64,000 nt of DNA from Rhodospirillaceae bacterium (GCA_004297485.1 SCTM01000096.1:1-64000); one strand, 5' to 3'; numbered from the stretch's first letter, positions 18,757 to 29,749 are shown. Numbers and translations are program-made. Notes: generated from the sequence alone by a model not told the origin.

Positions 18757-19908
18757 TCACCGCCCGTAAGCCGCAATAGCACCCGCCAACGTGTCGTAAT
18801 CCGTGGGCTCGTTGTAAGCCTGAGCAGCAATACGCACCCACGCGGCGTCGCCTTGAAAGCTGAGCGCAACTTCGATCTTGTGATGCTCCGACAACCACGT
18901 CCGCAAGGCCACCGCGTCCGCCGCCGTAGAGGCATACTCCAGCGGCAGACGTATTGCAGCCATGGCCGCGCACATACCCGGTGGCGCGGCGACTTCCGTA
19001 TTCCAAAGAGACACCAGACGTCGTGCGGCCTCGGAAGCAAGTCCGGTATTGCGGGTCATGAGAGCAGGGCCGCCGAGGCGGTCATGAAACGCGATCCCAG
19101 CCGGGACCGATAAAAATGTCGATGGATCGCGCGTGCCGGTCCAATCGAATTCAGCCGTCATGCCCTGGCCGTAGCCGTGGGAGATCGCCAAGGGATGAAT
19201 GGCTTCGCGGGCCGCCCCGGTTGCCCACAGGAATCCGCAAGCGCGGGGCGCGAACAGCCATTTATGGCAGTTCCCCACGTACCAGTCGGCGCCGGTTTCG
19301 ATCACGTTCAGCGCCAGATTGCCGGGCACGTGGGCGCCATCGATCAACACACGCGCCCCGACCGCATGAGCCGCGTCGGACAGGCGACGCACGGGCACGA
19401 CAAGACCGGTCGGCGAAAAGATGTGATCGAGGACGACAAGCCGGGTGCGGTCGCTGAGACGCGCGGCGAACGCCGCCACGACATCGTCCTCATGGCTCAC
19501 GGGGAGCGGAAGTTCGGCGATCATCAGCGTCGCGCCCGTGCGATCGGCCACATAGCGCGCAGCTTTTATGATCGCACCATAAGCGAGATTGGCGATGAGA
19601 ATTTCGTCGCCGGGCCGGAAATCGAGGGAGCGAAGCACGGCATTGCAGCCCGATGTGGCGTTGTCGATGAACACCACGTCGTCGGGCGCGGCGCCCACGT
19701 ACCCTGCCAGTACACCAGCGGCGTGCCGTATTGCCGCAGGATATTCAGCGGTCATGAATCGGGTCGGATTTTTCTCGATCCGTTGACGCCAGTCTGTTTG
19801 AACCGCCAACACCTCGTGGGGCGTAGCGCCATAGCCGCCGTGATTGAGGTACGTCACCGTGGGATCAAGCGGCCAGAGGGAACGCAGGCTGGCTCCATAG
19901 GAAATCAT
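18757..19908 (-). CDS. Class V aminotransferase (PLP-dependent; isopenicillin N epimerase-like)
   Basis: YLNHGGYGATP; DGAHVPGNLALNVIETGADWYVGNCHKWLFAPRACGFLW; start overlaps tlyA stop (ATGA). Confidence 0.88.
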   Translation of the reverse strand: MISYGASLRSLWPLDPTVTYLNHGGYGATPHEVLAVQTDWRQRIEKNPTRFMTAEYPAAIRHAAGVLAGYVGAAPDDVVFIDNATSGCNAVLRSLDFRPGDEILIANLAYGAIIKAARYVADRTGATLMIAELPLPVSHEDDVVAAFAARLSDRTRLVVLDHIFSPTGLVVPVRRLSDAAHAVGARVLIDGAHVPGNLALNVIETGADWYVGNCHKWLFAPRACGFLWATGAAREAIHPLAISHGYGQGMTAEFDWTGTRDPSTFLSVPAGIAFHDRLGGPALMTRNTGLASEAARRLVSLWNTEVAAPPGMCAAMAAIRLPLEYASTAADAVALRTWLSEHHKIEVALSFQGDAAWVRIAAQAYNEPTDYDTLAGAIAAYGR

Positions 19909-20654
19909 GACGCGGCTCTCAACGCGCCGATGAGGAATTCCACATTGCCTTCCGGACCGGTGATGGGGCTGGCCGTGACTCCGGCCACCGCCCAACCGGG
20001 CTGCGCGGACAACCACGCGGAAATCGTCGCGCACACCTCGGCGTGAAGCGCGGGATCGCGTACCACGCCCTTCTTGCCCACGTTCTCGCGATCGACCTCG
20101 AACTGCGGTTTGATCAGAGCAATGAGCCACGCGCCGGGCGCCGAAAGCGCCAGCGCAGCGGGCAGGATGGTCTGCAAGCCGATGAAACTCGCATCACAGA
20201 CGACCGCGTCGACGCGATCGGGAACTTCGGCGGCCGTGAGATAACGGGCATTGGTGCGTTCAAGCACCACGACGCGCGGATCGGTGCGGAGCTTGTGCGC
20301 CAGCTGGCCGTAGCCCACGTCGACCGCATAGACCTTGGTTGCACCATTGGTGAGCAGCACATCTGTAAACCCACCGGTGGACGCACCGATATCGAGAGCG
20401 ATGCAGCCGGCTGCGACAAAACCAAAATGGGTAAGCCCATGAGCCAGCTTAAGCCCGCCGCGCGACACCCAGGGATGATCCTGTCCACGCAGGGTAACAC
20501 TCAGACCTTCGGCGACTGGAGCGCCGGGACTGTTGAGACGGCGTTCGCCACTGTAGACGAGACCGGCGAGAATTAGAGCCTGGGCTTTGGTCAGGCTTTC
20601 GGCGAGACCGCGATCGACCAGCAACTGGTCGAGGCGACGTTTGGCGACCGCCAT
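19905..20654 (-). CDS. tlyA: TlyA-family rRNA methyltransferase/hemolysin
   Basis: S4-like N-terminus RLDQLLVDRGLAESLTKAQALILAG; LDIGASTGGFTDVLLTNGATKVYAVDVGYGQLA. Confidence 0.92.
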   Translation of the reverse strand: MAVAKRRLDQLLVDRGLAESLTKAQALILAGLVYSGERRLNSPGAPVAEGLSVTLRGQDHPWVSRGGLKLAHGLTHFGFVAAGCIALDIGASTGGFTDVLLTNGATKVYAVDVGYGQLAHKLRTDPRVVVLERTNARYLTAAEVPDRVDAVVCDASFIGLQTILPAALALSAPGAWLIALIKPQFEVDRENVGKKGVVRDPALHAEVCATISAWLSAQPGWAVAGVTASPITGPEGNVEFLIGALRAAS

Positions 20655-20674
20655 GATAATCCGTGGAAGATGGT

Positions 20675-22633
20675 CTAGGCGCGGACGATGGCTTGCGCCA
20701 GATGACTGTCAATCTCCCGGCCCAGCGCACCGACCACGGTGGCGGCGATATGGAGCGACGTCAATCCGGCGGTAACCAGTTGTTCCTCCGGCTTGGCGTG
20801 CTCGATAAAGGCGTCGGGCATGGTCATGGTGCGGACCTTAAGTCCGCGATCGAGGCGGCCGCTCCAGGCCAAATGATGCAGAACCGCCGCGCCGAAGCCG
20901 CCAGCGGAACCTTCCTCCACGGTCACGAGGACCTCGTGATGATCGGCCAGCTGGTTGATGAGGTCCGAATCAAGCGGCTTGGCGAAACGCGCGTCGGCGA
21001 CGGTTGTCGATAATCCACGGGCGGCCAGTTCGTCGGCAGCCTTCAGGCATTCGGCCAGGCGGGTGCCGAGGCTCAAGAGCGCGACCTTGGTGCCTTCACG
21101 CACAACGCGGCCCTTGCCGATGACCAGCGGCGTACCCCGAACCGGCAGCTCAAGACCAACCCCCTCGCCACGCGGATAGCGAACGGCGATAGGGCCACTG
21201 CCGTGGCCGGCGGCGGTCGCCACCATATGCATTAGTTCGAGTTCGTCGGCCGCGGCCATGATCACGAAATTCGGCAGGCATCCGAGATAGGCGAGGTCGA
21301 ACGAGCCTTGATGGGTGGCGCCATCGGCGCCCACATAGCCCGCGCGATCCAGGGCAAACCGCACCGGCAGGTTTTGCACGGCGACGTCATGCACGACCTG
21401 ATCGTAGGCGCGCTGCAGGAACGTGGAGTAAATGGCGCAGAACGGCTTGTAGCCTTCGGTGGCGAGCCCGGCGGCAAAGGTCACCGCATGCTGCTCGGCA
21501 ATACCCACGTCGAAACAACGGTCCGGAAATTTTTCCGCGAACTTGTCGAGACCGGTACCGCTGGGCATCGCCGCGTTAATGGCAACGATCTTGTCGTCGA
21601 CGGCGGCTTCGGCCATGAGCGCCTTGGCGAAGACGCCCGTATAGGCCGGGGCCTTGGCAACGGCCTTGGCCTGAGCGCCGGACACCACGTCGAACTTGGT
21701 CACACCATGGAACTTGTCTGCGGCGGCCTCCGCTGGCGGATAGCCGCGCCCCTTCTGGGTGACGACGTGAATCAGGAACGGTCCCTCGGCCTCGGAGTCA
21801 CGCACGTTGCGCAGCACCGGGACGAGGTGCTCAATGTTGTGACCATCGATTGGCCCGACGTAGTAAAGGCCGAGTTCCTCGAACAACGTGCCGCCGGTAA
21901 CCATGCCGCGGGTGTATTCCTCGGCACGGCGCGCGGCCACGCCGAGACTGCGCGGCAGATGATGGGCGATCTGCTTCATCGCCTGGCGCAAGGTCAGATA
22001 GGACTTGGACGACAGCAGCCGCGACAGATACGCGCTCATGGCGCCGACCGGCGGCGCGATCGACATGTCGTTGTCGTTGAGAATGACGATCAGGCGGCTC
22101 TTGAGGCTGCCGGCGTTGTTCATGGCTTCATAAGCCATGCCAGCACTCATGGCGCCGTCGCCGATCACGGCAATGACATGATTGTTACGGCCCGCCAGAT
22201 CGCGCGCCACCGCCATGCCAAGTCCGGCGGAGATCGTCGTTGAGCTATGGCCCGCACCAAAAGGATCGTGAGGGCTTTCCGTGCGCAGCGTGAATCCGGA
22301 GAGGCCACCCTTCTGGCGGATGGTGGACATTTGTCCACGCCGGCCGGTGAGAATTTTGTGCGGGTAGCATTGATGGCCCACGTCCCAGATGAGTCTGTCG
22401 TCCGGCGTATCGAACACGTGATGCACGGCAACGGTGAGCTCGACCACGCCCAGGCCTGCGCCCAGGTGCCCCCCCGTGCGGGAAACACTGTGGATCGTTT
22501 CGGCGCGCAACTCGTTGGCAAGTTGAGTCAGCTGCTCGATGGACAGATTGCGAAGATCCGATGGCGCCGTGATCCGGTCCAGGAGCGGCGTGGACAAGAT
22601 CGCCGCATTGGGCGTGCTAGTGGTCATGGTCAC
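20675..22633 (-). CDS. dxs: 1-deoxy-D-xylulose-5-phosphate synthase
   Basis: [56 protein letters not shown]. Confidence 0.97.
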   Translation of the reverse strand: MTMTTSTPNAAILSTPLLDRITAPSDLRNLSIEQLTQLANELRAETIHSVSRTGGHLGAGLGVVELTVAVHHVFDTPDDRLIWDVGHQCYPHKILTGRRGQMSTIRQKGGLSGFTLRTESPHDPFGAGHSSTTISAGLGMAVARDLAGRNNHVIAVIGDGAMSAGMAYEAMNNAGSLKSRLIVILNDNDMSIAPPVGAMSAYLSRLLSSKSYLTLRQAMKQIAHHLPRSLGVAARRAEEYTRGMVTGGTLFEELGLYYVGPIDGHNIEHLVPVLRNVRDSEAEGPFLIHVVTQKGRGYPPAEAAADKFHGVTKFDVVSGAQAKAVAKAPAYTGVFAKALMAEAAVDDKIVAINAAMPSGTGLDKFAEKFPDRCFDVGIAEQHAVTFAAGLATEGYKPFCAIYSTFLQRAYDQVVHDVAVQNLPVRFALDRAGYVGADGATHQGSFDLAYLGCLPNFVIMAAADELELMHMVATAAGHGSGPIAVRYPRGEGVGLELPVRGTPLVIGKGRVVREGTKVALLSLGTRLAECLKAADELAARGLSTTVADARFAKPLDSDLINQLADHHEVLVTVEEGSAGGFGAAVLHHLAWSGRLDRGLKVRTMTMPDAFIEHAKPEEQLVTAGLTSLHIAATVVGALGREIDSHLAQAIVRA

Positions 22634-22699
22634 ACCTGTACCGGGAGGATCATCACACGGGCCATACGCATGTCGGCGCCATCATTCGGCAGCGCAGCA

Positions 22700-23620
22700 T
22701 CAGGTGCGACGACGGATCGTAAATCTTGCAGCTTGCCGCAGCGGCTCCGCCGCTGGACCAAAAATCCCAACATGATCAATGGCCTGTTCCACCAGTCTCT
22801 GAGACTGACTTTTAGCACCTTCGAGACCAAGCCGGGAGACAAAAGTCGCCTTGCCGGCAGCGGCGTCCTTACCTGTTGCTTTTCCGGTCACACCTGCCGA
22901 CCCCTCCACATCGAGCACGTCGTCGGCAATCTGGAAAGCCAACCCAATGGCCTGGCCATAGGCGCCGAGGGCAGCTCTCCCGTCCTGGTTGCCACCCCCC
23001 AGGACCGCGCCAAAACGACAGGCACAGGCAATCAGGCAACCGGTTTTCATGCCCTGGAGGCGGATAAGCCCGGCCTCGTCCAGGTCCAGCTCAGGAGCCC
23101 TGAGGTCAATCATCTGGCCGCCCACCATGCCCGCAGCACCTGACCCCCGGGCCAATTCCGTGACCAGATCCGCCCGCACGGCACCGTCCGGATGGGTGGC
23201 CGGGTCAGCCAGGACCTCAAAGGCCATGGTCAGGAGGCCATCGCCCGCAAGGATTGCCGTGGCTTCGTCATAGGCCTTATGCACCGTCGGCCGGCCCCGC
23301 CGCAGGTCGTCGTCGTCCATGGCCGGAAGATCGTCGTGGACCAGGGAGTAGCAATGCACCATTTCCACGGCCGCGGCGGCCCGAAGCGCGCGGGCCCTGG
23401 GAACCTGAAACAGGTCCGCCGACGCGCAGACGAGAAAAGGGCGCAGCCGCTTGCCGCCGTCGAGCGCAGCGTAGCGCATAGCCTCCACCACCTGGCCTTC
23501 CGGCCCAGGGACAGACGGCAACAATTGGTCCAAAGTCTGATTCACGGCACTGGCGGTTTCGCCAAGCGCACGCGCAAACAAGCTCTCTTCGATCGTCCCC
23601 ACGCCCGACACTTTGCCCAC
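22700..23620 (-). CDS. ispA: Short-chain polyprenyl (farnesyl) diphosphate synthase
   Basis: VHDDLPAMDDDDLRRGRPT and FQIADDVLD Asp-rich motifs. Confidence 0.93.
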   Translation of the reverse strand: MGKVSGVGTIEESLFARALGETASAVNQTLDQLLPSVPGPEGQVVEAMRYAALDGGKRLRPFLVCASADLFQVPRARALRAAAAVEMVHCYSLVHDDLPAMDDDDLRRGRPTVHKAYDEATAILAGDGLLTMAFEVLADPATHPDGAVRADLVTELARGSGAAGMVGGQMIDLRAPELDLDEAGLIRLQGMKTGCLIACACRFGAVLGGGNQDGRAALGAYGQAIGLAFQIADDVLDVEGSAGVTGKATGKDAAAGKATFVSRLGLEGAKSQSQRLVEQAIDHVGIFGPAAEPLRQAARFTIRRRT

Positions 23621-23622
23621 CG

Positions 23623-23901
23623 CTATTCCGTATCGACCGGTTCGAGGCCCAGATTCGCGCCGCTGCCGGTGATTTTCTCAACCTTCATGCGGGCATCGGC
23701 CAGCTTAGCTTCGCAATGCTTCTTGAGGGCGGCGCCCCGTTCGTAAGCCTTCACCGCCTCATCGAGCTTGACCTGACCGGACTCGAGGTCTTTGACGATC
23801 CGTTCCAGTTCCTTCATGGCGTCTTCGAAACCGAGACGCTTGATATCTTCCGGCACTGTCTCCACGGAAGCGCTTTGAGCCATCACACATTCTTTCATCA
23901 A
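23623..23901 (-). CDS. xseB: Exodeoxyribonuclease VII small subunit
   Basis: FEDAMKELERIVKDLESGQVKLDEAVKAYERGAALKKHCEAKLADARMKVEKI. Confidence 0.93.
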   Translation of the reverse strand: MMKECVMAQSASVETVPEDIKRLGFEDAMKELERIVKDLESGQVKLDEAVKAYERGAALKKHCEAKLADARMKVEKITGSGANLGLEPVDTE

Positions 23902-23939
23902 ACCATAGAACCGGCCGGCGGACGGACCAGATACTCAGC

Positions 23940-24887
23940 TCACGCACCGGCCTCATGGCCAGCTTCTTGAAGCGTTTGCACGTGCGCGACCACGCTCTCC
24001 GCCAGGGCGTCCAGGTTGTAACCGCCTTCCAGCACCGACACCAGACGGCCGCCGCATAGTTCCCGGGACGCTTTCACCAAACTTGCGGTTGCCCAGGCAA
24101 AGTCCGTTTCAGTCAGGTGCAGGTCGGCCAGCGGATCGTCCTTATGGGCATCAAATCCCGCGGAAACAAGGATGAAATCGGGTTTGAACACGGTAAGGGC
24201 CGGTAGGATTTCATCCATAAACCCAGCGCGGAACGGATCGCCCCCGCCGCCGGGCCGGATCGGCACATTGACCACATTGGCATGTGCGCCCTGCTCCCGC
24301 CGGGCACCGGTGCCGGGATAATTGGGAAACTGATGGGTGGAGGCATAAAAGGCCTCGGGATCATTCCAAAAAATGTCCTGGGTGCCGTTGCCATGGTGAA
24401 CGTCGAAATCAACCACGGCGATCCGGCGGTATCCATACGCGGCCCGGGCATGAAGCGCGCCGATGGCCACATTGTTCACCAGACAAAACCCCATGGCGCG
24501 GGTTGATTCGGCGTGATGGCCGGGAGGGCGCACGGCACAAAAGGCATTCGCGGCCGTGCCGCCGGCTACGGCATCAACCGCCGTAATCACCGCGCCGGCC
24601 GCATCGGCGATGGCCGCGCCGGAGCCGGGCGATAGAATGGTGTCGGCGTCGATGCTGCGAAATCCCTGCTCCGGCACCGCTCGGAGCACAGCTTCCACAA
24701 ACGCCCGGGGATGAGCGCGCGCCATCTGGTCGAGGGTCGCGGTGCGCGCGGCGACGCGCTGGAGCTGAGCGAACACCGGCTGCTCAAGTGCCTTGAGGAC
24801 ATGCCGGATGCGGTCGGGTTGTTCCGGATGCCCATCGCCCGTGTCGTGACCGGTCGCACTGGCATGTGTAACGAGCAGTGTGGTCAT
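23940..24887 (-). CDS. Histone deacetylase family protein
   Basis: RPPGHHAESTRAMGFCLVNNVAIGA; VVDFDVHHGNGTQDIFW; SAGFDAHKDDPL. Confidence 0.93.
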   Translation of the reverse strand: MTTLLVTHASATGHDTGDGHPEQPDRIRHVLKALEQPVFAQLQRVAARTATLDQMARAHPRAFVEAVLRAVPEQGFRSIDADTILSPGSGAAIADAAGAVITAVDAVAGGTAANAFCAVRPPGHHAESTRAMGFCLVNNVAIGALHARAAYGYRRIAVVDFDVHHGNGTQDIFWNDPEAFYASTHQFPNYPGTGARREQGAHANVVNVPIRPGGGGDPFRAGFMDEILPALTVFKPDFILVSAGFDAHKDDPLADLHLTETDFAWATASLVKASRELCGGRLVSVLEGGYNLDALAESVVAHVQTLQEAGHEAGA

Positions 24888-24892
24888 AACAA

Positions 24893-25282
24893 TCAAACAC
24901 AATCTTTGGAAAAGGTGGCCGCCTCTATCTTATTGCCGTCTTTGTCGAAGATGAAAGCCGCGAAGTATAGGGCCATCGCGCCTTGCCGGTTTCCCGGCGG
25001 ACCAGCGCATTGGCAACCCGCCTCCAACGCAGTGGCGTGAAAGTCGCACACGGCTTTTTCGTCGGGCGCGCGCAGGCACACGTGGTAGCCGGCATCATCA
25101 GACGCCATGATCATCTTCGGACGCGCATTCAGCCAAAGTTCCGGGTATTTTTTCCCGAACCCGATCGTTGCCGCGCGTTCAACCAACCGTGTGTAGCCCA
25201 GCGGCTTGAGAAACCGTTCGTACGTATCCGCACTTTGCAAAAGCGATCGCACCGGCACCGATGCATGATCAATCATGATCAA
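24893..25282 (-). CDS. VOC (glyoxalase/bleomycin resistance) family protein
   Basis: MIMIDHASVPVRSLLQSADTYERFLKPLGYTRL pattern. Confidence 0.85.
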   Translation of the reverse strand: MIMIDHASVPVRSLLQSADTYERFLKPLGYTRLVERAATIGFGKKYPELWLNARPKMIMASDDAGYHVCLRAPDEKAVCDFHATALEAGCQCAGPPGNRQGAMALYFAAFIFDKDGNKIEAATFSKDCV

Positions 25283-25389
25283 TCTCTACCCAAAAGTGAT
25301 TCAAAGAAGTCTTCAGATAGAGTACGCCATTACGCCGGACCAGCTATTATAGCCGGTGCGCGGTACGTTCAGAGAGCTTTTCCGGGCAC

Positions 25390-26316
25390 ATGACAACACA
25401 GACTGATATTCGCATCGGCATCGACCTCGGCGGGACCAAGATCGAGGCCGTAGGCCTTGACCGCGACGGCAAGGAGCGCTTCCGCAAACGGGTCGCGACA
25501 CCGCATGGGTCATACGATGGAACCGTGAAAGCCGTCGCTGATCTTGTCGCCGCTACTGCCGCGGCCACCGCGACCTCGCCCGCGGCCGGTAGCGCAAGTG
25601 TCGGGATCGGCATCCCGGGAGCGGCTTCCCTACAGACCGGACTCATCAAAAATGCCAACTCGGTGGTGCTGATCGGTCATCCGTTTCAGCGCGACATGGA
25701 AGCCGCCGTTGGCGCGCCCGTCCGTCTCGCCAACGATGCCGATTGTTTCGCGCTGTCGGAAGCTTCCGACGGGTCGGCGGCGGGAGCCGACGTCGTCTTT
25801 GGCGTCATCATCGGTACCGGTGTCGGCGGCGGGCTGGTGGTCCACGGACGCGTGATCCACGGCGCGAACGCGATTACAGGCGAATGGGGCCACAATCCCA
25901 TGCCCCGTCCCCATGACGACGAGCGTCCAGGGCCGGCTTGTTATTGCGGACGAAGCGGCTGCGTTGAGACATTCCTGTCGGGCCCCGGCCTAAGCCGCGA
26001 CGATGCCGCGCGGCGCGGCACCGCGCTCCCGGCGGCGGAAATCGTCGCACGCGCCGAGACCGGCGAACCCATCGCCGCTGAGAGTCTGGCGCGCTACGTC
26101 GAACGCCTGGCGCGGGCAACAGCGGTGGTCATCAATATCGTCGATCCCCATGTGATTGTGCTGGGCGGCGGTCTTTCGCAGATCGCGCGTCTATATCGCG
26201 ACGTGCCGGCCTTGTGGCCGCGCTACGTATTTTCCGACACCGTGACCACGCGCCTGCTCCCGCCTCGCCACGGCGACGCCAGCGGAGTCCGGGGCGCGGC
26301 CTGGCTGTGGCCGTAG
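25390..26316 (+). CDS. ROK-family sugar kinase
   Basis: IGIDLGGTKIEAVGLD; ITGEWGHNP; CYCGRSGCVETFLSG zinc motif. Confidence 0.9.
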   Translation: MTTQTDIRIGIDLGGTKIEAVGLDRDGKERFRKRVATPHGSYDGTVKAVADLVAATAAATATSPAAGSASVGIGIPGAASLQTGLIKNANSVVLIGHPFQRDMEAAVGAPVRLANDADCFALSEASDGSAAGADVVFGVIIGTGVGGGLVVHGRVIHGANAITGEWGHNPMPRPHDDERPGPACYCGRSGCVETFLSGPGLSRDDAARRGTALPAAEIVARAETGEPIAAESLARYVERLARATAVVINIVDPHVIVLGGGLSQIARLYRDVPALWPRYVFSDTVTTRLLPPRHGDASGVRGAAWLWP

Positions 26317-26397
26317 TCCCATCCCTATCCAATTAAGGCAGATTGCGTTGCATCCGCCATAGGCCGTACCTTGGAGAATAATCTGGGAGGTAACGAT

Positions 26398-26419
26398 CAT
26401 GTTCCGCTTTAAGAACATG
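26398..26419. promoter_or_regulatory. Inverted repeat in 5' region of PQQ dehydrogenase gene
   Basis: CATGTTC-N8-GAACATG, about 20 bp upstream of the start codon. Confidence 0.4.
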
Positions 26420-26439
26420 GGTCGGAAGGGGAGGATGTC

Positions 26440-28521
26440 ATGCGCAGTATTTTCGCAGGATCGCTCGTCGCCACAGCCGCGATCTTGTTTCTCGCCGGGT
26501 TTTCAAATGCCGCCCAGCCAGATGCGGGCGTCGGCACGAGTGCCAACTGGGCCGCACCCGGCGGTGCAACCGACGAGGCCGATTACAGCCGCCTAACCGA
26601 GATCCGCACTGGCAATGTGAGCCGCCTCGGCCTGGCCTGGTCGCTCGATCTGCCGGGCGAAGTAAGTCTGGAAGCAACGCCGCTCGCGGTCGATGGCGTG
26701 CTCTATTTCTCCGGCAGCTACGCTGTCGTCTACGCCGTCGATGCCACCAGCGGACAGTTGCTTTGGAAGTATGATCCGCAAACCTGGAAGCACAGTCCGG
26801 CGAAGATGAATCTCGGCTGGGGCGTGAACCGTGGCGTTGCCTACGAGAATGGCCGGGTCTTCGTCGCGGCTATGGACGGCCGGTTGATCGCGCTCGATGC
26901 CAAAACCGGCAAGGAAATCTGGGTTCAGGAAACCATTGCGCCCGGCCTACTCAACTCCAGCACCGGCGCGCCGCGGATGATGAACGGCAAGGTCATCATC
27001 GGAAATGGCGGTGCCGACTTGGGTGCGCGTGGCTTTGTCTCCGCTTATGACGCCGCTACTGGAAAGTTCCTCTGGCGATTCTATACCGCCCCCGGATCAC
27101 CGGAAGAGAACAAGGGCGATCCGGCCATGGAGGCCGCAGCGAAGACCTGGACCGGCGAATGGTGGAAGACCGGCACGGGCGGAACGGTGTGGAATGGGAT
27201 GACCTTCGACCCGGAGGCGAACCGCATCTATATCGGTGCGGGCAATGCCGGACCCTACGATCCCGCGGTGCGTAGTCCTGGTGGTGGGGACAATCTCTAT
27301 ACGTCTTCGATCGTCGCGCTCGACGCCAACACCGGCAAGTATATTTGGCACTACCAAGAAAACCAGCGCGACTCATGGGATTACAAGGCAACGCCCAACA
27401 TCGTCTTGGCGACTCTCAACATCGACGGCAAGCCCCGCAAGGTGCTGATGCATGCCCCGACCAACGGCTTCTTCTATGTTCTTGATGCCGAGACCGGGCA
27501 ACTGATCTCGGCGGAGAAGACCGGTCTCGTCACCTGGGCGAAGCGCATCGACCTCAAGACCGGACGGCCGGTGGAGGAGCCGAATATCCGTTATGAGACC
27601 GGCCTTTCCGAAATGTGGCCAGGCACCATCGGCGGTCACAATTGGCAGGCCATGTCCTACAGCCCGCGCACGGGACTGGTCTACATACCGGTCCAGCAGA
27701 TCGGCACGCGTTTTTCGCGCGGCAAACAGGCCGAGAACGCTTTCAACATCATGGGCCTGATGGTCGAACCGGTCATCAAGTACAAGAACGACGGCAAGGG
27801 CAAGCTGCTGGCATGGGACCCGGTGACGCAGAAGCTGCGCTGGAGCGTGCAACATGAGCAGTTATGGAACGGCGGCACGTTAGCGACGGCGGGCGACCTG
27901 GTCTTCCAGGGCACGGCCGACGGCTGGTTCTCGGCCTACGACGGCCGCAGCGGTAAGCGCCTGTGGCGCTTTAACGCAGGGCTCGGCATCATTGCCGCGC
28001 CAATGAGCTACAGTGTAAACGGCAAGCAATATGTCTCGGTGCTGGTCGGGTATGGCGGCACGACCGCACCACTGGGCAATCTGATGAATGTTGGCTGGAA
28101 ATTCGGCGCGCAGCCGCGCCGGTTGCTCACCTTCGTTCTCGACGGCAAGACAAAGTTGCCGCCCACGGCGCCGCCGGACATGAAAGTACATGCGCTTGAT
28201 GATCCTGCGCTCGTCCTCAACGAAGCCGATGTAGATGCCGGGCGCGCGCTCTTCATCCGCTGCGCCACCTGTCATGGCGTCGGCCTGCAAGGGACAGGCT
28301 CGCCGGCACCGGATCTTCGCGAATCCGGGATTGCGCTCGAACTCGACAGCTTCAGCCAGCTACTCAAGAGCGGCGCTCTGATGGAGCAGGGCATGCCCCG
28401 CTTTGAGATGCTGACCGACCAACAGATTTCGCAGATCTACGCCTACATCCGGGCCGGCGCGCGGGAAGCCCTTGGATTGCGCAAACCGAGCAATGCCAAG
28501 CCTGCGCCGGCCAGACTATAG
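26440..28521 (+). CDS. PQQ-dependent alcohol dehydrogenase family protein with C-terminal cytochrome c domain (quinohemoprotein)
   Basis: Signal peptide; propeller W-motifs; WDYKATPNIVLATLNIDGKPRKVLMHAPTNGFFYVLD; CATCHG haem motif. Confidence 0.92.
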   Translation: MRSIFAGSLVATAAILFLAGFSNAAQPDAGVGTSANWAAPGGATDEADYSRLTEIRTGNVSRLGLAWSLDLPGEVSLEATPLAVDGVLYFSGSYAVVYAVDATSGQLLWKYDPQTWKHSPAKMNLGWGVNRGVAYENGRVFVAAMDGRLIALDAKTGKEIWVQETIAPGLLNSSTGAPRMMNGKVIIGNGGADLGARGFVSAYDAATGKFLWRFYTAPGSPEENKGDPAMEAAAKTWTGEWWKTGTGGTVWNGMTFDPEANRIYIGAGNAGPYDPAVRSPGGGDNLYTSSIVALDANTGKYIWHYQENQRDSWDYKATPNIVLATLNIDGKPRKVLMHAPTNGFFYVLDAETGQLISAEKTGLVTWAKRIDLKTGRPVEEPNIRYETGLSEMWPGTIGGHNWQAMSYSPRTGLVYIPVQQIGTRFSRGKQAENAFNIMGLMVEPVIKYKNDGKGKLLAWDPVTQKLRWSVQHEQLWNGGTLATAGDLVFQGTADGWFSAYDGRSGKRLWRFNAGLGIIAAPMSYSVNGKQYVSVLVGYGGTTAPLGNLMNVGWKFGAQPRRLLTFVLDGKTKLPPTAPPDMKVHALDDPALVLNEADVDAGRALFIRCATCHGVGLQGTGSPAPDLRESGIALELDSFSQLLKSGALMEQGMPRFEMLTDQQISQIYAYIRAGAREALGLRKPSNAKPAPARL

Positions 28522-28533
28522 AAAAGATGCGCT

Positions 28534-29568
28534 TCAGCAGGGCGGCTTGGCGATGGGCTCGACGTGAACGAGGTCGAACGCGAGCGTGAACCCGCCGAAA
28601 TCCTGGACCATGTGTCGTGCGACACCGTTCGGGTAGAGGCTCATGGTGAGTTCGTACTGCGGCGCGTCCTCGGTGGACTGGAGGGAGAAATAAGCCAGCG
28701 CCACCGGCCTGAGCACGCCGGTTTCCAATCCGCCGCTGTCGGCTGCCGGGAGGACCTCGTGTGCTTGGGGACCAATGACGGCAGCAATGCGATAAGGTCC
28801 GTCATCGAATGAGCCGTCAATAACGGACCGGTTCACCAGCGTTTCGCCGCGCGCCGCGCTGGTGAGAAGCGCGATGATGTGCCCGGTGGACAGCAGCGTT
28901 CCCGCCGGAAGGTTGAAGGTCGTCGGTTGATCCTGCTGATCGTCGGCATAGGTCACCGAACCGGCACCGGTCGCGTCGAGGGTCGCCGTGCCGTGGTAGG
29001 AATCCTTGAGGTCGCCGTTTTCGTGGGTGAGCATGCGGAATGAGGCCGAGCGATTGTCCTTGGCCTCCCACGCGGCATACCGTTGCTCGATCGCGGATTC
29101 GGAACCATTGGAAAGGCCAAGTTCAAGCTGTAGCGCGGACTCAATGGTGTACCCATCACAACGGTCGGTCAGGGTGTAGGTCGTCGATCCGAAAGCACTG
29201 CGCACACCGTCCGCTTGGCTGGCGCGCACCAGCGTCACGTTGTAAACGGCGCGATGAGACGCGAGCACCACCGGCGCGGCAACCGGCGCCAACGTGGCGG
29301 CCGGGGGCGCGAGCGGATGCTGGGCCGACGCCGGACGCGCGCCGCCGATGAAAATCGCGACAATCACCAGTGCCGCGCCCGCAAGCCGGGGCGGAGTCGC
29401 GCAATCTCGTTTTGACCAAAAACCGAAACTTTTGGACAAAGGCCTCGCGCCGTCAGGCTGACAGCCCTCAGCCGCGGGGCGGGTCTTGTTCAAAAAGATG
29501 AGTGTTCTTATATAGTTATAACGCATCCGGAGGTACCTGCAGAAAACACGATCAGACGTCGGCGACAT
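28534..29568 (-). CDS. EipB (DUF1849) family cell-envelope protein; true start probably downstream
   Basis: LASHRAVYNVTLVRA; ENGDLKDSYHGTATLDATGAGSVTY; TLLSTGHIIALLTSAARGE. Confidence 0.78.
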   Translation of the reverse strand: MSPTSDRVFCRYLRMRYNYIRTLIFLNKTRPAAEGCQPDGARPLSKSFGFWSKRDCATPPRLAGAALVIVAIFIGGARPASAQHPLAPPAATLAPVAAPVVLASHRAVYNVTLVRASQADGVRSAFGSTTYTLTDRCDGYTIESALQLELGLSNGSESAIEQRYAAWEAKDNRSASFRMLTHENGDLKDSYHGTATLDATGAGSVTYADDQQDQPTTFNLPAGTLLSTGHIIALLTSAARGETLVNRSVIDGSFDDGPYRIAAVIGPQAHEVLPAADSGGLETGVLRPVALAYFSLQSTEDAPQYELTMSLYPNGVARHMVQDFGGFTLAFDLVHVEPIAKPPC

Positions 29569-29749
29569 GGTTATTGCGAAGCCGGCGTTTTACCGTCACA
29601 CCGCGAAGTTGTGCCGACCCTTTGAGACCATTGGGAATTCGGCATCTTGAGCTCCACAGGTGGCGGTCAATGCAGGCCGCTATTCCGCATGTCGACCCCA
29701 TGCAACGGGCGCTGACAGAATACCGCTGCCGGGGGAAAGGAGTCATCAG

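Noticed and set aside
21308-22243. 311-aa plus-strand ORF
   Set aside because: Antisense shadow of dxs.
25336-25356. GCTATTATAGC palindrome with TATAAT on the minus strand between the VOC and ROK genes
   Set aside because: Probably just a -10 element for the VOC gene; no convincing -35 or operator.
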